A stretch of 64,000 nt of DNA from Polyangiaceae bacterium UTPRO1 (GTDB lineage: Bacteria; Desulfobacterota; Binatia; UTPRO1): positions 1 to 64,000 of the forward strand of contig MWST01000022.1 in the NCBI GenBank assembly GCA_002050235.1, written 5' to 3'. Each line of letters starts with the position of its first letter. Position 1 is the stretch's first letter. Below are positions 8,801 to 19,574 of this stretch, one piece after another. A program made the translations under genes and the position numbers. Under the pieces are notes generated by a model. It was not told the origin of the DNA and did no database searches. It saw only the letters and a program-made list of their open reading frames with translations.

Positions 8801-9707
8801 AGCGGACGATGCCGTGTGCCGAGTACGGCGACTGGATGATGGACGCGCTCGCCGGCGCCGCCGATCCCCACGACGCCGTCGCTCGCGCCCACGCCGCCGG
8901 TTGTGAGGCGTGCCGGCGCAGCACGGAGTCGGCGCGTCGCGGCTGGGACGTCTTCACGAACATGCCTCCTGTCGCTCCGCCGCCGGCTCTGGCGGCGCGT
9001 ACCCGCGACGCCGTGCTCCGCGAGATGGCGGCGGAGCGCGGACGGATGGCGGTATGGCGCCGGCGCGCCGCGGCGCCGGGTGTCGCGGACTGGCGGGTGA
9101 CGCTCCAGGTGCCGCTCGCCGTGACCTCGGCCGTCCTCGTGACCACGGCGACGCTGCTCCTCCTCGGCGGGCTCGTGTTCGCGAGCACGCTGCCGCGCGG
9201 GCATCTCTTCTTCTGCGCGGCGATGTACACCGGTCTCCTGGTCGGCGCCTTCTCGTGGATCTACAGCGCCACCACGGTGCGCGGCGTGCACCTCGACGCC
9301 GCGGCGCGGGTCGGCATCCTCGCGCTCGCGATCACGGTCGCGGCGACGACGGCATGTCCGGAGCTGCACGTGCTCGCCTGGTGGGACCGCTCCGCGTTCG
9401 GCGTCTTCTTCACCGAGCGGCTCGGTCGCGGCGGCAGCTCGCTCGTGTTCGGCTTCGGCTACGGACTCTTCCCGGGATTCCTCGCCGCGCTCTTCGGCGG
9501 CCGGCTCCTCGCCGAGCGCCCGCTTGCGAACGGGCTCGTCGCGGTAGCCGTCGTCTTCCTGCTGGCGACCCCGGTGATCTACCTCCAGTCGGCGCCGTTC
9601 ACCGCGGGCGTGATCGCGATCTGGCTCGTCGGCACCGCCGTCGGGACGATGTGCGGCGTCTTCGGCGCCCTGCGCGTGCGCCGCCGCGTCGACTTCGCCG
9701 CCGCCTA

Positions 9708-9708
<1 letters not shown>
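8797..9708 (+). CDS. Zinc-finger anti-sigma factor with polytopic membrane domain
   Basis: A 303-residue protein starting at GTG 8797, inside the stop of the sigma-factor gene (GTGA). The N-terminal 45 residues carry the ZAS anti-sigma motif: C7 plus H32-AAG-C36-EA-C39, expected to bind zinc and the sigma factor in the cytoplasm. The rest is unusual for this family. From about residue 105 there are six to seven hydrophobic segments (VPLAVTSAVLVTTATLLLLG, GILALAITVAATTA, VFGFGYGLFPGFLAALFG, LVAVAVVFLLATPVIY, GVIAIWLVGTAVGTMCG), whereas most ZAS proteins have one. The membrane part may sense a signal directly. The stop TAG overlaps the GTG start of the P-type ATPase. Confidence 0.8.
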
Positions 9709-12560
<2,852 letters not shown>

Positions 12561-12592
12561 CCCGCAGCTGCGGTCGGACGCCATGGGTCCTG

Positions 12593-12623
12593 CGGCAGCG
12601 ACCGCGCGCAGCGCACGCTGCCG
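12593..12623. terminator. Hairpin between convergent ATPase and transporter genes
   Basis: CGGCAGCG at 12593-12600 pairs perfectly with CGCTGCCG at 12616-12623 over a 15-base loop. It lies just next to the stop of the minus-strand transporter gene. A second short palindrome, CCGCAGCTGCGG at 12562-12573, directly follows the ATPase stop. Neither has a T-tract; a shared terminator region is plausible. Confidence 0.35.
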
Positions 12624-12624
12624 A

Positions 12625-13947
12625 TCACTGCCGCGCCGAGCGCCGGTCGAACTCGCGGCCGGCCCGACGGGCGGCCAAACCCCAGAGGAGGATCACGGCG
12701 ACCGTCACCAGCGACAGCCAGCGCAGGCCGGAGAGGTCGCGCACGCAGGCGGAGATCAGGAGGCTCACGCCGACGGCCACGGCCTTCGCGAAGCGCTGCA
12801 GGAACATGTCGATGAAGGCCTTGGCCTTGTACTTCTCGTCGACCGTCGTCGGGGTGTAGAGAGCCTCGCGCGCCGACTGGTTGATCGAGTAGCTGAAGGC
12901 GTTGTCGATGGTGTTGAGGGCACTCCCCATCCAGAGTGCCGGGAGGGCCGCGAACCCGAGCGACCCGGCGCCGGCGAGCACCGGCAGGGCGAGGAGGGCC
13001 GTGCCGACGCCGAAGCGCGTCATCACCAGGCTCGTCAGCACCAGCTGCACGAACATCGATACCGCGTTGGTGATCGCGTAGACCGTCGCGAAGTGGGCGC
13101 CGATCGCCCGGCCCCCGAGGTAGTGCGAGACGGTCGCCGTGAACTGGAAGTCCATGATCGTCGATACGATCTCGTAGCAGCCGACGATGGCGGCGAGCGC
13201 CAGCAGATAGGGCGAGCGCCACACGAGGCGCGCGCCTTCGAGCGCGACGCTGGCGCCGTTCGCGGCGGCCGCCGCCGGCTCCGGGGTTGCGGCCGGCTCC
13301 GGGACGAAGCGCGCCGCCGCGCCGGCTACCGCCGCGATCGCCGCCAGCAGACCGATGCACACCAGGAGCCAGTGCGTGTTGTCGAGCGCGGTGATGAGGG
13401 CGCGGACGCTCGTCGATCCGAAGACGCCGCCGGCGACGCCGCCGAAGACCACGATCCCGTAGAGCCGGCAGGCAGCCGCAGGCGTGACGCTGTCGTTCAG
13501 GTAGGCGAAGAAGGTCGCCACCATGAGCGTGCTGAAGAGGTCGCCGAACAAATAGAAGGACCACACCGTGGCGCCGCCCGGTCGGGCGAGGAGCGGAATG
13601 TAGGCGAGGTAGCCGGCGAGGAAGAAGGCGCAGAAAACGTAGGCGAGACGCTGGCGGCGGAAGCGGCGTGCGAGCCAGGTGAACGCCGCGACCGCGACTG
13701 CGGCGACCACCATGTTCAGGATCTTGGCCAGCAGCTCGGCTTCCGAGGCGCTGAGCGTCCGCGAGAGGAGCGTGAAGCCGCTGTCGTCGTAGTACTCGAT
13801 GAAGAGCGCCTTCTTGATCGGCTTCAGGATCCAGAAGCTCGTGATCACGAAAAAGAAGTAAGCGGCCATGAGGAGCGTGAGCGGCAGCTCCTCGCGGTGC
13901 ACGTCCAGGACGGCGCGGAGAGGGGAGGCGGAGCCGCTGGTGCTCAT
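12625..13947 (-). CDS. ATP:ADP-translocase-like (NTP/NDP exchange or MFS-like) membrane transporter
   Basis: A 440-residue protein with about 12 membrane segments. It begins MSTSGSASPLRAVLDVHREELP. The first TM reads AAYFFFVITSFWILKPIKKALF, matching the ATP:ADP antiporter (TLC) superfamily, where an RPVRDE-like segment follows TM1. The C-terminal half has SINQSAREALYTPTTVDEKYKAKAFIDMF, a hallmark of bacterial members of this family that look like MFS proteins. I chose the ATG at 13947 because the upstream extension is Arg/Ala-rich and lacks membrane character. The substrate is unknown: free-living bacteria have many such proteins without proven nucleotide exchange. It converges on the ATPase gene. 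Confidence 0.75.
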   Translation of the reverse strand: MSTSGSASPLRAVLDVHREELPLTLLMAAYFFFVITSFWILKPIKKALFIEYYDDSGFTLLSRTLSASEAELLAKILNMVVAAVAVAAFTWLARRFRRQRLAYVFCAFFLAGYLAYIPLLARPGGATVWSFYLFGDLFSTLMVATFFAYLNDSVTPAAACRLYGIVVFGGVAGGVFGSTSVRALITALDNTHWLLVCIGLLAAIAAVAGAAARFVPEPAATPEPAAAAANGASVALEGARLVWRSPYLLALAAIVGCYEIVSTIMDFQFTATVSHYLGGRAIGAHFATVYAITNAVSMFVQLVLTSLVMTRFGVGTALLALPVLAGAGSLGFAALPALWMGSALNTIDNAFSYSINQSAREALYTPTTVDEKYKAKAFIDMFLQRFAKAVAVGVSLLISACVRDLSGLRWLSLVTVAVILLWGLAARRAGREFDRRSARQ

Positions 13948-14260
13948 GCGGGACGCCTGCTGCCGCTGGCGTAGCCGCAGCCATCCGGCTTCGGCACCCA
14001 CGCCCGCACCTCTGTCGCCCGCCGCGCCCGCACGGCGCGCGACCCTAGCCCGCATCGCCCACCAGGTCCACGCTGCGGCGGCGATCGGGCGTCGTTGACG
14101 TCAAGCGACGCCTTGCCGCGCGCCGGCTACGGGACGACGAAAAGCGCGAGCGGGTTCGCGGGCCGCGGCGCCGGCGTGCGCTGGCCCTCGGGTTGCATCT
14201 TGCGCTCGGCATGGAGCGGGAGGAGGGGGCGGTGCGGGCGGAGTGCGGAGGCAGGCGCTG
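13948..14260. other. Divergent intergenic region ahead of the NRPS operon
   Basis: These 313 bases separate the minus-strand transporter from the plus-strand ABC/NRPS operon, so promoters for both should lie here. Apart from the inverted repeat at 14088-14112 I see no convincing -35/-10 pair. The frames that cross it look like non-coding Arg/Ala-rich shadows. The last 40 bases before 14261 are purine-rich and hold the ribosome binding site of the ABC ATPase gene. Confidence 0.5.
14088..14112. promoter_or_regulatory. Near-perfect 25-bp inverted repeat, candidate operator
   Basis: The 12 bases at 14088-14099 are the exact reverse complement of 14100-14104 plus 14106-14112, with a single extra G at 14105. 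The centre is TTGACGTCAA. There is almost no loop, so it resembles a dimeric-protein binding site more than an RNA terminator. It lies about 150 bp upstream of the first gene of the NRPS operon. No regulator gene is adjacent, so the binding protein is unknown. Confidence 0.4.
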
Positions 14261-14989
14261 ATGCCCGCCGCTCCCGCGACGGCGCCGGCGGTCGAGGCGG
14301 TCGACCTCGTGCGCCGCCACCGGCAGGGCGATACGGTCGTCGCCGCCCTGCGCGGAGTTTCGCTCACGGTGGCGCCGGGCGAGCTGGTAGCGGTAGTCGG
14401 GCCGAGCGGCTCGGGGAAATCCACCCTGCTGCACCTCCTCGCCGGCGTCGACCTCCCCGACGCCGGCAGCGTCGTCGTCGCCGGCGTCGCCGTGCACCTC
14501 CTGTCGGAGGACGCTCGCGCCGCGCTGCGCCGCCGCGCCATCGGCCTCGTCTTCCAGGGCTGCAACCTGGTGCCGCTGCTGACCGCCCTCGAGAACGTAG
14601 CGCTGCCGCTGCTGCTCGACGGCACGCCGCGGTCGCAGGCGCAGGCTCGGGCGCGCGCAGCGCTCGCCGCCGTCGGCCTCGCGGCCCGCGCCCAACATCT
14701 GCCGGATCGCCTCTCGGGCGGCGAGGCGCAGCGGGCGGCGGTGGCGCGCGCGCTCGTCGCCGCGCCGCCGCTCGTGCTCGCCGACGAGCCGACCGGGAGC
14801 CTCGATGCCGCCAGCGCCGACGGCGTCCTGGCGCTCCTGCGCGGCGCCGCCGCCGGCGGGGCGGCGGTGCTGCTCGTCACCCACGATCCCCGCGCCGCCG
14901 CGTACGCCGATCGCATCGTGCGCCTAGCCGACGGCCTGGTCGTCGCCGCAACGGGGGAGGCGGGCGCATGCGCGGCGCTGGCGTCGTGA
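14261..14989 (+). CDS. ABC transporter ATP-binding protein (LolD/MacB-type)
   Basis: A 242-residue ATPase. Walker A is GPSGSGKST (residues 47-55), the signature is LSGGEAQRAAVARAL, Walker B plus D-loop is LVLADEPTGSLDAAS, and the H-loop is VTHD. DEPTGSLD and RAIGLVFQGCNLVPLLTALENV are typical of the LolD/MacB/FtsE group, which drives mechanotransmission permeases rather than simple pores. I chose ATG 14261 because GGAGG lies nine bases upstream; a GTG at 14243 is also possible. It overlaps the permease gene by 22 bp. It is the first gene of the NRPS operon, so it probably powers movement of the peptide product or its lipid form. Confidence 0.9.
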   Translation: MPAAPATAPAVEAVDLVRRHRQGDTVVAALRGVSLTVAPGELVAVVGPSGSGKSTLLHLLAGVDLPDAGSVVVAGVAVHLLSEDARAALRRRAIGLVFQGCNLVPLLTALENVALPLLLDGTPRSQAQARARAALAAVGLAARAQHLPDRLSGGEAQRAAVARALVAAPPLVLADEPTGSLDAASADGVLALLRGAAAGGAAVLLVTHDPRAAAYADRIVRLADGLVVAATGEAGACAALAS

Positions 14990-17559
14990 TCGCGCTCGTC
15001 CTCTCGCTGGCGGTGCGGCACCTGGCGCGCCACCGCGCCCTCGCTGCGGTCGCGATCGCGAGCCTCGCGGGCGGCGTGGCGGCAATCAACGCCGTCCAGC
15101 TCCTCCATGCCTCGGTCGTCCGCTCCTACGAGGAGACGACGACGCGCTTCGCGGGGCGGGCCGCGCTCGAGGTGACCAACGGCGAGAGCGGGGTTGCCGA
15201 GGAATTGGTGGACGAGCTTCGCACCGTAGCCGGCGTCGGCGCCGTGGCGGCGGCGGTGACGGGATTCGTCGCGGCGCCGGATCTCCCCGGAGAGCGTCTG
15301 TACCTCTACGGGGTCGACCTCCTCGCCGATCAGGAGGTGCGCGACTACGGCGCCGGTCCGGGCGCGGTCGTGAGCGACCCGATGGTGTTCCTCGCCGCCC
15401 CGGACTCGGTGGCGCTGACGCGCGCCTTCATGCGGGCGCACGGGTTGCGGATGCACGACCGGGTGCGCGTGCGGACGCCGGCGGGGACCACAGCGCTCGT
15501 CGTCCGCGCCGTCCTCGACGCCCCGGAGGGCCCGGCGGCGGCGCTCGACGGCCGGCTTGCGATCGTGGACCTGTCCGTCGCGCAGGATCTGCTGCGCTTC
15601 GACGGTCGAGTCTCGGAGCTCGCCGTCGCCGTGGCGCCGGGCGCGGATGTCGATGAGGTGGCCGCTCGCGTCCGCGCCCGGGTCGCCACCCGCGGCGTGG
15701 TCGAGCCGCCGCGCAGCCGCGCCGCGAGCTTCGCACGCCTGCTCGCGAACTATCGCAACGGCCTCGGCCTCGCGGCCGCGGTGGCGCTGGTAGTAGCGCT
15801 GCACTTCGTTGCCAACATCGCAGCCCTCGCTTGCGAGGAGCGCCGGCGCGAGATGGCGCTGCTGCGCCTGGCCGGCGCCTCGCGGCGCCTGGCAGGGGGG
15901 CTCGTCGCCGCCGAGATGCTGGTCGTGGCTTTGGCGGCAGCGAGCCTCGGAGCCCCGAGCGGTATCGTGCTTGCCCGCGCCTTGCAGGCGCGCTTCGGCA
16001 GCAGTGTCGCAGCGCTCTACGGCGACGTCGGCGATGCGCCGCTCGCGGTCGCGCCGACGGCGCTGGCGGCGATCTGCGGTCTCGGAATCGCCCTACCGAT
16101 GCTGGCGGTTCTCGGCACCCTGCGCCGCGCCGGCGCGGTGCGCCCGCTGGCGGCGCTCCGGCCGGAGGTGTCGCGGGTACGCGGTAGCGAGCGGGGTGTC
16201 GGCGTCCGGCTCGGGGCGCTGCTCGGCGTCATCGCCGTCGGGCTCTGGGGAGCGCGCGCGCGCCTGCCGATCAGCGTCGAAGCGGCGGGCATGGCAACGA
16301 TGCTCGGCGTGCTCGCGGCGCTCGCGCTGGTGCTCCCGGCGCTGGTGCGGGCGTTCGCCGCGGCTGCGGATGCGTGGGCGCGGCGCCGCGGCCGCGTGCT
16401 CTTCGTCCTCGCGGCGCGCGTCGTCGCCGAGGAGCGGCGCCGGGTCGCCGCCGCCGGTGCGGCGCTGCTCGTCGGCCTTGGGGGTACCATCGGCGTCGGC
16501 GCCTGGATCGCGAGCCTCGACGCGACCCTGCACGAGGCGTTCGCGGCCGTGTTCGCGCGCGTGGACCTCGTGGTGAGCGGCGGCGCCGATCCCTTCGCGC
16601 GGGCGGCGGTGCGCCTGCCGGGCGCGGTGGCGGCGGAGCTCGCGCGCCGCCCGGACGTCGCTTTTGCCGACGTGCTCCGGGTCGACACGATCGAGCTCGC
16701 GGGCTCGCGCGCCGCGATCGTTGCCCGCGACGCCGCTGCCTACGTCACCGGCCGCCGCCGCCTCGCCATGGTCGAGGGCGACGCCGACGCGGCCGCCCGG
16801 GCGCTCGCAGCCGGCACCGGCGTGCTCGTGAACCGCACCTTCGCGCGCCGCTTCGGCCGCCGGCCCGGCGACGAGCTGGAGCTGCCGACGCCCGCGGGGC
16901 CGCTGCGCGTCCGCATCGCCGGCATCCATCTCGAGCTCACGCCCGGTGATCTCGGCGCCGTGCTGCTCGATCGCGAGCTGTATCGGCGCTGGTGGCACGA
17001 TGACTCGGCGAGCCTGGTCGAGGTGGCGGTTCGCCGCCCGCGCGATCGCGGCGTCGTCGCTGCCGCCATCCGGGCGCGCTGGGGGGCGAGCCACGGCGTC
17101 GTCGTCCTCACCGTGGAGGAGTTGCGGAACACGTATCGAGCGCTGCTCGATCGGCTGGCCGCGCTGGTGCGGCCGCTGCTCGGGGTGGCGCTGGCGAGCG
17201 CGCTGGCTGGAGTCCTCAGCACGGGCGCGGCGGCGATGTTGGCGCGCCGGCGCGTCCATGCGCTCCTGCGGGCAGTCGGGCTGACGCGCCGTCAGCTCGG
17301 ATGCTTGGCGAGCCTCGAGCTCGTGACCGTCGGTGCGATCGCCGCCGGGGCCGCGACCGCGCTCGGGTGGGGACTCGGCTGGCTGCAGGTACAAGTGCTG
17401 CTGCGCGGGATGCTCGGCTTGTCGGTCGACTACGCGTTTCCCGCCGCACTCGCCGCCGGCGCTGCCGCTGTGGTGCTGGCGTCGACGGCGCTCGGCGGTT
17501 GGTGGCTCGGCTACCGCGCCGGCGGTGCGCCGCTCGCGGCGGCGCTCCGCTGGGAGTGA
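14968..17559 (+). CDS. FtsX-type ABC transporter permease
   Basis: An 863-residue permease preceded by GGGGGAGG. Residues 1-40 form the first membrane segment. A large periplasmic MacB-like domain follows (YEETTTRFAGRAALEVTN to about residue 250). The first FtsX core of three segments spans about residues 260-390 (EERRREMALLRLAGASRRL). After single helices near 420-480, a second periplasmic domain spans about 500-700, and a second FtsX core spans about 700-860 (ARRRVHALLRAVGLTRRQLG). This doubled architecture fits the 800-850 residue permeases that work with a LolD-like ATPase on lipidated or envelope substrates. It is followed after 29 bp by the fatty acyl-AMP ligase. Confidence 0.88.
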   Translation: MRGAGVVIALVLSLAVRHLARHRALAAVAIASLAGGVAAINAVQLLHASVVRSYEETTTRFAGRAALEVTNGESGVAEELVDELRTVAGVGAVAAAVTGFVAAPDLPGERLYLYGVDLLADQEVRDYGAGPGAVVSDPMVFLAAPDSVALTRAFMRAHGLRMHDRVRVRTPAGTTALVVRAVLDAPEGPAAALDGRLAIVDLSVAQDLLRFDGRVSELAVAVAPGADVDEVAARVRARVATRGVVEPPRSRAASFARLLANYRNGLGLAAAVALVVALHFVANIAALACEERRREMALLRLAGASRRLAGGLVAAEMLVVALAAASLGAPSGIVLARALQARFGSSVAALYGDVGDAPLAVAPTALAAICGLGIALPMLAVLGTLRRAGAVRPLAALRPEVSRVRGSERGVGVRLGALLGVIAVGLWGARARLPISVEAAGMATMLGVLAALALVLPALVRAFAAAADAWARRRGRVLFVLAARVVAEERRRVAAAGAALLVGLGGTIGVGAWIASLDATLHEAFAAVFARVDLVVSGGADPFARAAVRLPGAVAAELARRPDVAFADVLRVDTIELAGSRAAIVARDAAAYVTGRRRLAMVEGDADAAARALAAGTGVLVNRTFARRFGRRPGDELELPTPAGPLRVRIAGIHLELTPGDLGAVLLDRELYRRWWHDDSASLVEVAVRRPRDRGVVAAAIRARWGASHGVVVLTVEELRNTYRALLDRLAALVRPLLGVALASALAGVLSTGAAAMLARRRVHALLRAVGLTRRQLGCLASLELVTVGAIAAGAATALGWGLGWLQVQVLLRGMLGLSVDYAFPAALAAGAAAVVLASTALGGWWLGYRAGGAPLAAALRWE

Positions 17560-17588
17560 ATACGGTCCATGAAGGAGGGAGAGTGACG

Positions 17589-19574
17589 ATGCGAGCACAA
17601 GCTCAGGGCGCGCCGGGCGGAAATTCTCCGGAGGCGACGCTGGTAGAAGTACTCTGCCGTCGGGCTTCCGATCAGGCGGAACGCGCCGCGTACACGTTTC
17701 TGCACGACGGCGAAGATGCCGCCGAGACGATCACCTACGGCGCCCTCGATGCCCGGGCACGGCGCGTCGCGGTGGCGCTCGCGCACCGGGACGGGACCCG
17801 CGCTCCGGCGCTCGTCCTCTGCGCTCCCGGTCCGGATTTCGTGGCCGCGTTTCTCGGCTGCCTCTATGCCGGCGTCGTCGCGGTCCCCGTTCCGCCGCCC
17901 GAGGGGCGCGATCTCGCGGGGAGCGCGGCGCGACTGCGGCGTGTCGCCGCGGATGCCGGCGCCCGTCTGGTGTTGACGACGCGGTCGCTGAGCCGCGTCC
18001 TTGCTCCCGGCGGCGCCGCTGACGCGGCGGCGCCGCCGGCAGCGGTGATCGTCGATGATCTCGCTGCCGGCAGCGAAGCCGCCTGGCGCCCGTCCGCCGC
18101 GGCCGCCACGGACGTCGCTTTCCTCCAGTACACGTCGGGTTCGACCGCAGCGCCGCGCGGCGTGATGGTGACGCACGCCAACCTGCTCGCGCATGGTGCC
18201 TGCGTCGCCGCCGTGCTCGCGCTCGACGCCGACGCCGTAGCCGTGAGCTGGCTTCCCGCGTACCACGACATGGGTCTCATCGGGACGCTGCTGATACCGC
18301 TGCAGATCGGCTTCCGCTCGGTGCAGATGTCGCCGCTCGCTTTCCTCGAGCGCCCCGGGCGCTGGCTCCGTGCCATCACCCGCTACCGCGGCACCCTGAG
18401 CCCGGCGCCGAACTTCGCTTACGACCTCGCCGTCCGGCGGACCAGCGCCGAGGAGCGGCGGACGTTCGCTCTCGGTACCTGGCGGGCAGCGATGAACGGG
18501 GCGGAGCCGGTTCGGGCCGAGACCTGCGAGCGCTTCGCGGCTGCATTCGCGCCGTGCGGGTTCCGCCGCCAGGCGTTCGTTCCCTGCTACGGCCTCGCCG
18601 AGGCGACCCTGATGGTCACCGGCGGACCGGTGGGGCGCGGGCCGGTGCGGCTCGCGGTCGATGGCGCGGCGCTCGCCGCCGGCCGTGTCGCGGTCGTTCC
18701 CGCAGCGCGCGGCGGCGCGCGCGTCCTCATCGCCTCGGGGCAGCCGGTTCCGGGTGTCACGGTGCGCATCGTCGAGCCTGGGAGCGGCGCTCCCGTTCCG
18801 CCCGATGCGATCGGCGAGATCAGCGTCGCCGGACCGACCGTGGCCGCCGGCTACTGGCGGCGCCCGGAGGAAAGCGCCGGCGTTTTCGCTGCCCCCGGCG
18901 ACGAGGCGCGCAGCCTGCGCACCGGCGATCTCGGCTTCCTGCGCGACGGCGCTCTCTTCGTCACCGGCCGCTACAAGGATCTGATCGTCGTCCGCGGACG
19001 CAACCATCATCCGCACGACCTCGAGGACGCGGCGGCAGCGGCACACCCGGCGCTCCGCCCGGGGGGCGGCGCCGCCTTCGCCTGCAGCGGCGCGGACGGC
19101 GAGGCGGTGGTGATGGTGCACGAGGTCGAGGACGACGACGGCGCGGCGTGGGCTGCAGCGGCGGCGGCGATCCGTGACGCCGTCGCCCGTATCCACGGGC
19201 TCACCGTCGCCCGCGTGGTTCTGATAGCGCCGCGGGCGCTGCCGAAGACGACGAGCGGCAAGGTGCGGCGCAACGCTTGTCGCGCCGCCCTCGCCGCGGC
19301 CCGGCTGCCGGTGCGCTACGACACCGCGGCCGTGACCGGCGCCGCGGCGATCGAGGCCTGTCTGTGCGAGCTCGTCGCCGAGGTGCGCGGCCTGTCGCGC
19401 GCGGCGGTGCGCCGCGACGCGCCGCTTGCGGCCCTCGGCGTCGACTCCGCCGAGGCGGCGCACGTCGCCGCGCAACTCGAAGCGCGTCTCGGGCGGCGTG
19501 TGCCGCTCGCGGTGCTGCTGGAGCAGCCGACGATCGCCGCCGTCGCGGCGGCACTCGGCGAGGTGCAGGCATGA
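17589..19574 (+). CDS. Fatty acyl-AMP ligase with C-terminal acyl carrier domain
   Basis: A 661-residue protein that should activate a fatty acid as acyl-AMP and load it onto its own carrier, starting a lipopeptide. The adenylation domain has YTSGSTAAPRGVMVTH from Y181, WLPAYHDMGLIG from W221, CYGLAEATLMVTGG from C333, RTGDLGFLRDGALFVTGRYK, and LPKTTSGKVRR with K558. WLPAYHDMGLIG and the RNHHPHDLE run are characteristic of FAALs rather than acyl-CoA ligases. The carrier domain occupies about residues 585-661, with S620 in GVDSAEA as the phosphopantetheine site. ATG 17589 follows GAAGGAGGGAGAG at a good distance. The stop overlaps the first NRPS start (ATGA). Confidence 0.92.
   Translation: MRAQAQGAPGGNSPEATLVEVLCRRASDQAERAAYTFLHDGEDAAETITYGALDARARRVAVALAHRDGTRAPALVLCAPGPDFVAAFLGCLYAGVVAVPVPPPEGRDLAGSAARLRRVAADAGARLVLTTRSLSRVLAPGGAADAAAPPAAVIVDDLAAGSEAAWRPSAAAATDVAFLQYTSGSTAAPRGVMVTHANLLAHGACVAAVLALDADAVAVSWLPAYHDMGLIGTLLIPLQIGFRSVQMSPLAFLERPGRWLRAITRYRGTLSPAPNFAYDLAVRRTSAEERRTFALGTWRAAMNGAEPVRAETCERFAAAFAPCGFRRQAFVPCYGLAEATLMVTGGPVGRGPVRLAVDGAALAAGRVAVVPAARGGARVLIASGQPVPGVTVRIVEPGSGAPVPPDAIGEISVAGPTVAAGYWRRPEESAGVFAAPGDEARSLRTGDLGFLRDGALFVTGRYKDLIVVRGRNHHPHDLEDAAAAAHPALRPGGGAAFACSGADGEAVVMVHEVEDDDGAAWAAAAAAIRDAVARIHGLTVARVVLIAPRALPKTTSGKVRRNACRAALAAARLPVRYDTAAVTGAAAIEACLCELVAEVRGLSRAAVRRDAPLAALGVDSAEAAHVAAQLEARLGRRVPLAVLLEQPTIAAVAAALGEVQA

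Noticed and set aside
12625..13947. Longer start of the transporter at 14055
   Set aside because: The extra 36 residues are Arg/Ala/Gly-rich with no membrane or signal character and no ribosome binding site.
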